Source: Bacteroidota bacterium
GTDB taxonomy: Bacteria > Bacteroidota > Ignavibacteria > Ignavibacteriales > Ignavibacteriaceae
Assembly: GCA_022567875.1 (NCBI GenBank)
Contig: JADFGB010000007.1
Location: 1-14,270 of the forward strand
DNA: 14,270 nucleotides
Reading direction: 5' to 3'
Shown here: positions 1 to 7,023 of the stretch, one piece after another
Layout of the letters: each line of letters begins with the position of its first letter
Position numbering within the stretch: position 1 is the stretch's first letter
Translations under genes and position numbers: made by a program
The notes under the pieces: generated by a model
What the model saw: the letters and a program-made list of their open reading frames with translations, nothing else
Databases searched by the model: none
Told to the model about the DNA's origin: nothing

Positions 1-1116
1 CTTCATACTCAACTATCAAAAACCGTCTCTGAAAGTTTTGAAAATAAAAAGGGAGAAATAATATCAAAGAATATTGATGATATGATAAATGTTATCGAAC
101 CAAAAATTAAAGATGAATTTTTAAATAATAACCTGGGAAATAAAAATCAATTTTTTAGAGATATAATAAGCGAAAAATATAATGAATACGTAGAAAATAA
201 TTGTAAGGAATATTTTGAAGCATTAATGTTGGTCTTTGATAAAAGCATAACCCCTGTTGAAAATGAAATGGTTGAATATGATTTTCAGGAATTAGTGCAC
301 GAATCAATTTCTATTTTAAACGGTAAATATAAAAAAACAAAAGACTTTAAAGATGAAAATAAGAGCATACACTTTGATGCAGAACTTAATTTGTTAACAG
401 GTAACTTTAATTCTATATCCGACTCTTTAAAAGAACATATCGAACAAATTGCTAAAATGGAAATACACATAGCTAATATGGTTGGAACCGGATACGGCAG
501 AGCATTATTGCCGTTTGCTAAGGATTGTATAAAATCAGAAATATTATGTCACGCTTTTGGTGCCCATGCAATTTTCCCCAATACAAGAACAGTACTGGAT
601 ATCGGCGGACAAGATACAAAAGCAATTCAGGTTGACAGCAACGGTTTGGTAACAAGCTTTTATATGAACGATAGATGTGCTGCAGGTTGCGGTCGTTATT
701 TAGGTTATGTTGCAGATGAGTTTAGTCTTTCTTTAAATGAAATGGGCCCTTTAGCATTAGAAGCTGAAAAAGAAGTAAATATTTGTTCAACGTGTACTGT
801 TTTTGCCGGGGCTGAAATAAGAGAACTACTAAATGTAGGTGAGAAACGTCAAGATATATTAGCCGGTTTACATAGAGCTATCGTTATTAGGGCTATGTCT
901 TTAATTGCGCGATCAGGGGGAATAAGAAACGAATTTACTTTTACTGGTGGAGTTGCAAGAAATCAAGCAGTGCTTAAGTATATAAGCGAGATGGTAAAAG
1001 AAGGTTATGGTGATGATATAAAAATAAATATTCATACAGACTCAATTTTTATGGGTGCATTGGGCGGGGCACTGTTTGCTAGAAGAAACATTACATCAAA
1101 AATTCCTGTAAAATAA
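1..1116 (+). CDS. bcrA: Benzoyl-CoA reductase, ATPase subunit A (5'-truncated)
   Basis: The reading frame is open from base 1, so the gene starts upstream of the window; the ATG at 82 is internal. The visible 371 residues lack only the N-terminal strand that carries the first phosphate-binding motif. Counting from base 1, GTGYGR lies at 162-167 and the phosphate-2 motif DIGGQDTK at 200-207. Cysteines of CAAGCG (226, 230) and ICSTC (262, 265) follow; in this ASKHA family a 4Fe-4S cluster is bridged between the two ATPase subunits by such cysteines. A glycine-rich adenosine motif (FTGGVARN) is near the end. Together with BcrD this subunit hydrolyses ATP to drive low-potential electrons into the ring-reducing BcrBC module in the cytoplasm. 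The long segment before GTGYGR matches the Thauera/Rhodopseudomonas BcrA/BadF type (about 440 aa) rather than the short Bzd-type ATPases. bcrD follows 21 bp downstream. Confidence 0.9.
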   Translation, partial: LHTQLSKTVSESFENKKGEIISKNIDDMINVIEPKIKDEFLNNNLGNKNQFFRDIISEKYNEYVENNCKEYFEALMLVFDKSITPVENEMVEYDFQELVHESISILNGKYKKTKDFKDENKSIHFDAELNLLTGNFNSISDSLKEHIEQIAKMEIHIANMVGTGYGRALLPFAKDCIKSEILCHAFGAHAIFPNTRTVLDIGGQDTKAIQVDSNGLVTSFYMNDRCAAGCGRYLGYVADEFSLSLNEMGPLALEAEKEVNICSTCTVFAGAEIRELLNVGEKRQDILAGLHRAIVIRAMSLIARSGGIRNEFTFTGGVARNQAVLKYISEMVKEGYGDDIKINIHTDSIFMGALGGALFARRNITSKIPVK

Positions 1117-1137
1117 TTAGAAAAATTATTAAATATT

Positions 1138-1980
1138 ATGAATGATAAAATATTGACTTTGGGTATTGACGTTGGCGGCAGTTATATAAAAACTGTTCTG
1201 ATGGATTTTGAAAATAACACACAAATTCTTGATAAAAGAATTGAAAAAATAAGAAAGAGAAATCCTGTTGAGATATCAAATGAATTAATAAATACAATAT
1301 TAGATTTCCACAATATAAAATTTGAAGATGTTTCTTACCTATCGTCCACAGGTGAGGGAGAAATGGTAGAAAGAAAAACCGGGCATTTTTATAGTATGAC
1401 TACTCATGCCAGAGGCGGAATTTTTCTTGCACCCGGATCAAAAACTGTAGTTGATATGGGGGCTTTATTTGTTAGAGCTATTAAAGTAAATGAAAAAGGA
1501 AAGGTGTTAGATTATAAAATGACAGGTCAATGTGCTTCTGGCTCAGGACAATTTATTGAAAATATTTCTCGGTATTTAGGTCTATCTATAGATGAAATCG
1601 GAGATATTTCAATAACTGCTACAAATCCGGAAACACCATCTGGAATTTGCGCCGTATTAGCAGAAACAGACGTAATTAATATGGTTTCAAGAGGAATTAC
1701 AATACCCAATATTATTAAAGGTATTCATTTATCCGTTGCTAATAGAGTTGTAAGGTTGTTATCTTCTCTAAAAGCTGAATCGCCTATAATACTAACCGGT
1801 GGTATGGCAATGAATAAAGGAATGGTTCAAGCAATTGATGAACTTGCAAAAGAGAGTAAACATAATTTTGAATTTCTTACACACCCGGATTCTATATATT
1901 CAGGTGCATTAGGGGCTGCTCTTTGGGGCGGTTATAGATATTTAAAACTGCAAAAACAAACAGCTACAGTTAATAATTAA
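1138..1980 (+). CDS. bcrD: Benzoyl-CoA reductase, ATPase subunit D
   Basis: The product has 280 residues, the usual BcrD/BadG length (about 280). It is the second ASKHA ATPase that pairs with BcrA. Visible motifs are phosphate-1 GIDVGGSYIK (9-18), STGEGE (70-75), THARGG (89-94), a phosphate-2 equivalent VVDMGAL (104-110), QCASGSGQF (131-139) and SGICAVLAETD (168-178). Cys132 and Cys171 are the expected 4Fe-4S ligands, and ILTGGMAMN (218-226) is the adenosine motif. BcrD-type members lack the canonical DIGGQD, which separates this gene from bcrA. The ATG at 1138 has only an A/T-rich leader and no Shine-Dalgarno sequence, but the protein begins at the conserved first strand, so the start is credible. 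It follows bcrA directly and was probably co-transcribed with it. Confidence 0.92.
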   Translation: MNDKILTLGIDVGGSYIKTVLMDFENNTQILDKRIEKIRKRNPVEISNELINTILDFHNIKFEDVSYLSSTGEGEMVERKTGHFYSMTTHARGGIFLAPGSKTVVDMGALFVRAIKVNEKGKVLDYKMTGQCASGSGQFIENISRYLGLSIDEIGDISITATNPETPSGICAVLAETDVINMVSRGITIPNIIKGIHLSVANRVVRLLSSLKAESPIILTGGMAMNKGMVQAIDELAKESKHNFEFLTHPDSIYSGALGAALWGGYRYLKLQKQTATVNN

Positions 1981-2029
1981 TGTTCTTGGTTTTATTTAAT
2001 AAATATATAAAAACCATAAAATAAAAATT

Positions 2030-3787
2030 ATGGAAAGTAAAATTAAAAGCAAAAATTTGCTTGAGTCTAAACATCAACTAAAGGATGTAATACCAAACAT
2101 TGCTTTAATGTTGAAAAGAAGTGCTCTCAATTATTCAGATAAAATAGCATTTCAAGAAAGAGAAAAGGATAAATATGTTGGAATAACTTGGGAGAAATTC
2201 TATAAAAATATTATTAATATATCTTATAATTTAGGGAAATATGGATTTTTAAAAGGTGATAAAGTAGTAATATTATCTGAAAACAGACTTGAAATGCTTG
2301 AATTAGAACTATCCATTATGGCTTCCGGCGGAATAGCTGTACCTATCTTTTTCAACTATAACAAAGAAACTGCAGAACAACTTATTAAACACTCAGATGC
2401 AAAATTTTTAGCTGTTGGCAGTAATTCTCAATTAGAAAAGATCAGCAACAACCTTTCGTTAAAACATATCTTTACTTTTGATTCATTCGACTTAATAAAT
2501 AAAAACTTACTGAACGAACATAACAATATTAGTCCGTTCAAATATCTTTTAAGAGATTTTGTTGAAGAGAATTTTACCATAAATTTTGAAGCTAACCAAA
2601 ATGATATTTGTTTAAATATGTATACATCAGGCACAATGGGAAATCAAAAGTGTGTACAGCTAACTCATAAAAATATTTTATCTCAACAGGCTGCATTATC
2701 TGTTTTGTGGAACTTAAATGAGAATGACAGGTTTTTAAGTTTCTTGAGATGGCACCATAGTTTTGGCGGTATATTTGAAATTTTTAATGCTCTTTATAAC
2801 GGTGCAACTTTATCCCTAGAATCAAGCCTTGGTTTAGACCCAGTAGTGATTTTAGAAAATTGGAAACTTGTAAAGCCCACAATATTTTTTAGTGTCCCAA
2901 TTATTTATCAAGCATTAGTTGATATGGTTCTTAACGATAAAGAAGTCGAAGAAATTTTTTTCCATCCGGAGTTAAAATTTGTATTTACAGCTGCAGCACC
3001 ACTTTCACAGAGAATATCGGATGAATTTGAAAAAAGAAATATACCGGTTATCGAGGGCTGGGGATTGACCGAAACTTCTCCCTGTTGTACAATCACAGAC
3101 TATAAAATAAAAAGAGAGTCCGGTATAGTAGGATTTCCTATCCCGGGTGTGAAAATAAAAACTGCTGATGACGGAGAAATTTTGGTAAAGGGACCAAATG
3201 TTATGGTAAGCTACTACAAAAACGATAAAGCAAATAAAGGGGTTTTTACAGATGATGGTTGGTTCTGTACGGGGGACATTGGCGAAATTACAGATAATGG
3301 CCTTAGGATAATAACACGGAAAGACAGAATTTTTAAACTTATGAACGCTGAAAAAATAGTACCGACAAAGATAGAGGAAAACATAACAAGTAAATGTCAT
3401 TATATCTCTTACGCATATGTTGCGGGTAGAGGAAAGAAATACCCGGTTGCAATACTATTTCCAAACAGAAGTTTAATGAATAAAAAAATAAACGGTTTTG
3501 ATGTCGAATTTGAAAAATGTAAATGTCCAAAAAGTATTGAAGATTTGTCAAAATGTTTGCAAAATTGTTTAAACGATATTAATTGCGAAATAAAACAAAA
3601 GTTTTCGCGGATAGACATTGCTATGCTTATTGACGGTGATCTTTCCGTTGAGGATAAAACATTAACACCGTCTTTAAAACTTGCACCCAACAATGTTCAA
3701 AATGTTTATAAAGCATATATTGAAAAACTCTACGGATCAGACATAGATATAAAAGAACAAGTATATATAATTCCGTTAAATAACTAA
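2030..3787 (+). CDS. AMP-dependent acyl/aryl-CoA ligase (FadD-like)
   Basis: The product is a 585-residue member of the adenylate-forming (ANL) superfamily, which makes acyl-CoA from acid, ATP and CoA. Recognisable parts are the phosphate loop TSGTMGNQK (199-207), WHHSFGG (241-247), the A5 motif GWGLTETSP (343-351), TGD (414-416), the hinge region TRKDRIFKL (429-437) and, near the C-terminus, TPSLK with the likely catalytic Lys550. Overall it resembles long-chain acyl-CoA synthetases rather than the typical benzoate-CoA ligase. The phosphate loop departs from the usual TSGTTGxPKG at Met202, Gln206 and Cys208. A Cys-rich patch (497-519) precedes the final subdomain. Its place between bcrD and bcrB suggests activation of an aromatic or alicyclic acid, but substrate cannot be read from the sequence. 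The start has an A-rich leader and no Shine-Dalgarno. Confidence 0.85.
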   Translation: MESKIKSKNLLESKHQLKDVIPNIALMLKRSALNYSDKIAFQEREKDKYVGITWEKFYKNIINISYNLGKYGFLKGDKVVILSENRLEMLELELSIMASGGIAVPIFFNYNKETAEQLIKHSDAKFLAVGSNSQLEKISNNLSLKHIFTFDSFDLINKNLLNEHNNISPFKYLLRDFVEENFTINFEANQNDICLNMYTSGTMGNQKCVQLTHKNILSQQAALSVLWNLNENDRFLSFLRWHHSFGGIFEIFNALYNGATLSLESSLGLDPVVILENWKLVKPTIFFSVPIIYQALVDMVLNDKEVEEIFFHPELKFVFTAAAPLSQRISDEFEKRNIPVIEGWGLTETSPCCTITDYKIKRESGIVGFPIPGVKIKTADDGEILVKGPNVMVSYYKNDKANKGVFTDDGWFCTGDIGEITDNGLRIITRKDRIFKLMNAEKIVPTKIEENITSKCHYISYAYVAGRGKKYPVAILFPNRSLMNKKINGFDVEFEKCKCPKSIEDLSKCLQNCLNDINCEIKQKFSRIDIAMLIDGDLSVEDKTLTPSLKLAPNNVQNVYKAYIEKLYGSDIDIKEQVYIIPLNN

Positions 3788-3808
3788 TAGTTAAAAATAA
3801 TTTTTAAT

Positions 3809-5005
3809 ATGTATAAAATAAAAACTACATCATTTTTAAAAGAAACAATGCAAAATTATTTTACCGATTTGAAAAACGGAAATAAAATTGCTTGGTGTTC
3901 AAGTGCGGGACCATCCGAGTTATTAAGGTCTTTTGGTTTCAAAATTTATTTTCCGGAAAATCACGGTGCCTTGTTAGGTGCAACAAGAACTGCAGGGGAT
4001 TATATCCCTGCTGCCACTAAACTTGGTTATTCCAGCGATATATGTTCCTATTTAACTTCCGATATCGGTTCTTATCTAAGTAAATCATCCCCCTTGCTTG
4101 CACATTACGGATTAAAAGAAATACCAAAACCCGATATTATAGTTTACAATACGAATCAATGCAGAGAAATACAAGACTGGTTTTCCTTTTACGGAAGTGA
4201 ATTTAATTGCCCTGTATTAGGAATACAACCCCCAAGATATTTGAATGAAGTATCAAAGTCTGACATTGATGATGTTACCACTCAATTTAAAAATATGATT
4301 CCGGCTTGTGAAAATATTTCGGAAAATAAATTTGATTTAGATTTATTTAAGCAAACCTTAAAACATAGCAAGGATGCTGCTTTGTTGTGGAAACAAGTAT
4401 TAGAAACTGCTAAAAATTCTCCTCCCCCTATTAGTTTTTTTGACAGCACAATACATATGGGACCAATAGTGGTTTTAAGGGGAACGCCGGAAGCAACACA
4501 ATATTACAAAGTGCTATTAAAAGAACTAACCGAAAATATCATCAATGGACTTGGTGTTATTGATTCGGAAATGTGCCGAATTTATTGGGAAGGGATGCCC
4601 ATCTGGGGAAAACTAAAATATCTTTCAAATCTATTTATTAAAAACAACGCTGCTGTAGTTGCATCTACCTATTGTAATAGCTGGACTTTTGATGATTTTG
4701 ATGAAGACCACCCTTTTGAATCTTCAGCTTTAGCTTATACAAAAATATTTATCAATAGAAGTGAAAAAGCAAAATTGGAAATTTTAAAATCATTTATTCA
4801 AGATTTTAAAGTTAACGGTGTTATTTTTCACGAATCAAAAACTTGTTTTAATAATTCAAATGGAAGCTTTGGAATGCCGCTAAGATTAAAAGAACAAACT
4901 GGAGTTGAAACATTAGTAATTGAAGGGGATCTGTGTGATTTACGGTTTTTTTCAGAAGGTCAGACAACAACAAAAATAGAAACATTTATCGAACAAATTA
5001 TATAA
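3809..5005 (+). CDS. bcrB: Benzoyl-CoA reductase, substrate/Fe-S subunit B-like (HgdB family)
   Basis: The product is a 398-residue protein of the 2-hydroxyacyl-CoA dehydratase large-subunit family (HgdB/BcrB/BcrC), the module that holds Fe-S cluster and substrate and receives electrons from the BcrAD ATPase. Conserved-looking blocks are AWCSSAGP (28-35), YFPENHGALLGATR (47-60), ICSYLTSDIG (78-87), NTNQCRE (114-120), IYWEGMPIWGKL (258-269), STYCNSW (286-292), SKTCFNNSN (343-351) and EGDLCDLRFFSEGQT (372-386). Cys79, Cys118 and Cys346 are the best candidates for cluster ligands. From memory, these blocks fit BcrB/BadE better than BcrC/BadD; that choice is less sure than the family. It is somewhat shorter than Thauera BcrB (about 430 aa). 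No partner BcrC is in the window. It follows the ligase by 21 bp and closes the first gene block. Confidence 0.82.
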   Translation: MYKIKTTSFLKETMQNYFTDLKNGNKIAWCSSAGPSELLRSFGFKIYFPENHGALLGATRTAGDYIPAATKLGYSSDICSYLTSDIGSYLSKSSPLLAHYGLKEIPKPDIIVYNTNQCREIQDWFSFYGSEFNCPVLGIQPPRYLNEVSKSDIDDVTTQFKNMIPACENISENKFDLDLFKQTLKHSKDAALLWKQVLETAKNSPPPISFFDSTIHMGPIVVLRGTPEATQYYKVLLKELTENIINGLGVIDSEMCRIYWEGMPIWGKLKYLSNLFIKNNAAVVASTYCNSWTFDDFDEDHPFESSALAYTKIFINRSEKAKLEILKSFIQDFKVNGVIFHESKTCFNNSNGSFGMPLRLKEQTGVETLVIEGDLCDLRFFSEGQTTTKIETFIEQII

Positions 5006-5023
5006 ATAAAAATGAATGAAGAG

Positions 5024-5056
5024 TTTCTTATATAAAATCCGAATTTTTTAACTTTG
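5024..5056 (+). promoter_or_regulatory. Candidate Bacteroidota-type promoter for block 2
   Basis: The sequence TAACTTTG (5049-5056) matches the Bacteroidota sigma-A -7 element TAnnTTTG exactly. A TTTC (5024-5027), one base off the -33 element TTTG, lies 21 bp upstream, close to the known spacing. It falls in the longest intergenic gap, after bcrB. Transcription would start a few bases past 5056, leaving a leader of roughly 45 nt before the ATG at 5109, which is preceded by a clear Shine-Dalgarno (AGGAG, 5100-5104). The motif match is seen in the sequence; promoter activity is inferred. Confidence 0.45.
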
Positions 5057-5108
5057 TATGGCTTAACTATTCAAGAGGATTCTGCAAACAATTTGTAAGA
5101 GGAGACTT

Positions 5109-6104
5109 ATGAATGAAAATAAATATAAAATTGGTGTGATAGGTTTGGGTCCGGTCGGTCTTATACTTGCATCACATTTTAAAGAAGCCGGGTGCCGGGT
5201 TTTTATATGTGATATTGACAAAGACAAAGTAAATCTTATTAGAAAAAAAGGAGTTGAGCTGGTTGGAATAATAGAAAAAAATGTTTTTTTTAACCACGTT
5301 TATACTTCAATTGATGAACTGCTGAAAAACAAAATTGACATACTGATAAGTTCTGTTAAAGCATATCACATTAAATCTGCGCTCAATCAAATAGATAAAA
5401 ATGTTTTAAATAATATATTCTTATTAATTGCACAAAATGGTATTGATCTTCAGCAAATGTATTCAGGTAAATTTAGGGATTCTCAAATCCTTAGAATGGT
5501 AATAAATTTTGCAGGAAACTTAAATGCACCTAACGCTGTAAACGTAACATTTTTTAATCCCCCAAACTACATTGCTTCAATTGACGATTCACAAATAGAA
5601 GTTGCTGATTGGATTTCGGATAAACTTAATAGCGTAAAATTGGAGACTAACAGCAACGATTCTTTTACAATAAATGATAGGGTGTGGGAAAAAACAATAC
5701 TCAATGCTTCTCTTAGTCCACTTTGTGCTATATCAAAACTAACAATTAAAGAAGCTATGGCTCACCCGGACACATTAGAAATAATTGAACAAATTATTTT
5801 AGAAGCTGTTGAAGTTGCAAAAGCAGAGGAAATAAAATTAGGAAATAATTTTTTAAAGCTTTGCATTAGATATTTAAAAAATGCCGGGGATCACTTTCCA
5901 TCTCTCGCTGTTGATCTTTTAAGCAAAAAAGAAACAGAAGTAGATTTTTTTAACGGTAAAATAGTGGAATACGGAAGAAAGCATTATATACGCACTCCAT
6001 TAAATCTTACTTTTACTAATCTGGTAAGAGCTATATCACATAAAAATTCAAAAATGAAAGAACAAGAGAAAACAGATATTAAAACAAGTATTTTAGATCT
6101 TTAG
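5109..6104 (+). CDS. Ketopantoate reductase (ApbA/PanE) family oxidoreductase
   Basis: The product is a 331-residue NAD(P)-dependent reductase of the 2-dehydropantoate 2-reductase fold. An N-terminal Rossmann motif GLGPVG is at 12-17. The C-terminal helical domain keeps the family's catalytic and substrate residues: WEKTILNAS with Lys195 and Asn199, and the late block PSLAVDLL...TEVDFFNGK (264-284), where Glu277 matches the conserved acidic residue. QNG at 109-111 matches the conserved Asn of the first domain. The start is well supported by AGGAG just upstream. It heads block 2, next to the molybdenum hydroxylase genes. Pantothenate synthesis is not suggested by the neighbours; a role as a 2-oxo- or hydroxyacid (or CoA ester) oxidoreductase in aromatic catabolism is more likely, but no step of the known pathway needs it. 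The family call is secure; substrate is unknown. Confidence 0.8.
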   Translation: MNENKYKIGVIGLGPVGLILASHFKEAGCRVFICDIDKDKVNLIRKKGVELVGIIEKNVFFNHVYTSIDELLKNKIDILISSVKAYHIKSALNQIDKNVLNNIFLLIAQNGIDLQQMYSGKFRDSQILRMVINFAGNLNAPNAVNVTFFNPPNYIASIDDSQIEVADWISDKLNSVKLETNSNDSFTINDRVWEKTILNASLSPLCAISKLTIKEAMAHPDTLEIIEQIILEAVEVAKAEEIKLGNNFLKLCIRYLKNAGDHFPSLAVDLLSKKETEVDFFNGKIVEYGRKHYIRTPLNLTFTNLVRAISHKNSKMKEQEKTDIKTSILDL

Positions 6105-6127
6105 TCTTATTATTGAGTGAAAATAAC

Positions 6128-7009
6128 ATGAACAGTTTAGAATTTAATTATCACAGTCCTAAAACATTGGATGAAGCAATAAATATCCTGAATAAATGTG
6201 ATAATCCTGCTTTACTTGCGGGGGGTACTGACGTGCTTGTTGAAATAAAAAAAGGGTTGCGTCAAGCAGATGATCTTGTTTCGATTAAAAATTTAAATGA
6301 ACTTAAAATTATAAAACAAAAACAAAATGAAATTGTAATAGGTTCTTCTGTTACTCACAATGAGGTGAAAAATTCATCGTTAATTAAGGAAAAATTGTTT
6401 GCTCTTTCAGAAGCGGCTTCAAATATTGGAACGGACCAGGTGCGTAATACTGCTACTATTGGGGGAAACATTTGTACAGGTGCCTCTTGTTGTGATATGG
6501 CTCCGGTCCTTTTGGCCTATAACTCTGAATTAGAAATTTTATCCTCAACTGAAAAAAGAATGATACACATAAAAGATTTTTTTTTAGCTCATAAAAAAAC
6601 TTCTATTAATAAAGGGGAAATACTGACAAAAATAATCATCCATATTTCAGACGATCAAACTGGAGTTAGTTTCTTAAAATTTGGGTTAAGGGATGCTGCA
6701 TCAATTTCAGTGGCATCTGTAAGTGTAATGATCAAATTTTCAGATAAGCAATGTATAGATTCAAGAATTGTAATTGGGGCTGTTGCACCTACTCCAATAT
6801 TATGCAGTAAAGCAAGCAAATTATTATGTGATTTTAAGTTAACTGATTTTTCCAATGAAAATATATTATCAAAAGTCGGAGAATCTGCAGCCGAAGATTC
6901 ATTACCCATTGATGATATAAGAGGCAGTGCCGATTACAGACGAAAACTGGTAAAAGTATTAACACAACGAGCAATTAAAATTGCTTTTGAACGTGCGAAA
7001 TACATTTAA
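6128..7009 (+). CDS. Molybdenum hydroxylase FAD-binding subunit (xanthine dehydrogenase/CoxM/HcrB family)
   Basis: From the ATG at 6128 the product has 293 residues, beginning with the typical FxYHSPKTLDEAI opening of FAD subunits. The frame is also open from a TTG at 6113 (five residues longer), which has no Shine-Dalgarno, so 6128 was preferred. FAD pyrophosphate motifs are AGGTD (31-35) and TIGGN (110-114), followed almost at once by D-M-A-P (123-126). That short spacing leaves no room for the Cys-rich 4Fe-4S insertion that marks the beta subunit of Thauera 4-hydroxybenzoyl-CoA reductase. Cys116, Cys121 and Cys122 sit in this short loop. It passes electrons between the 2Fe-2S clusters of the next gene product and an external carrier. 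It lies 14 bp before the fused Fe-S/Mo subunit, so the two form one enzyme. Confidence 0.87.
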   Translation: MNSLEFNYHSPKTLDEAINILNKCDNPALLAGGTDVLVEIKKGLRQADDLVSIKNLNELKIIKQKQNEIVIGSSVTHNEVKNSSLIKEKLFALSEAASNIGTDQVRNTATIGGNICTGASCCDMAPVLLAYNSELEILSSTEKRMIHIKDFFLAHKKTSINKGEILTKIIIHISDDQTGVSFLKFGLRDAASISVASVSVMIKFSDKQCIDSRIVIGAVAPTPILCSKASKLLCDFKLTDFSNENILSKVGESAAEDSLPIDDIRGSADYRRKLVKVLTQRAIKIAFERAKYI

Positions 7010-7014
7010 ATAAT

Positions 7015-7020
7015 GAGGAA
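7015..7020 (+). promoter_or_regulatory. Shine-Dalgarno site supporting a TTG start
   Basis: GAGGAA lies 3 nt before the TTG at 7024. No in-frame ATG occurs early enough to keep the 2Fe-2S domain intact (the next one is codon 33), so this site decides the start of the Fe-S/Mo subunit at TTG. Confidence 0.65.
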
Positions 7021-7023
7021 AAT

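Noticed and set aside
1987..2016. Inverted repeat TGGTTTT/AAAACCA between bcrD and the ligase
   Set aside because: Short, weak stem with a 16-nt loop and no U-run; too weak for a terminator call.
6113..6127. TTG at 6113 as start of the FAD subunit
   Set aside because: It adds five residues with no Shine-Dalgarno; the ATG at 6128 gives the usual N-terminus of the family. The TTG start is not fully excluded.
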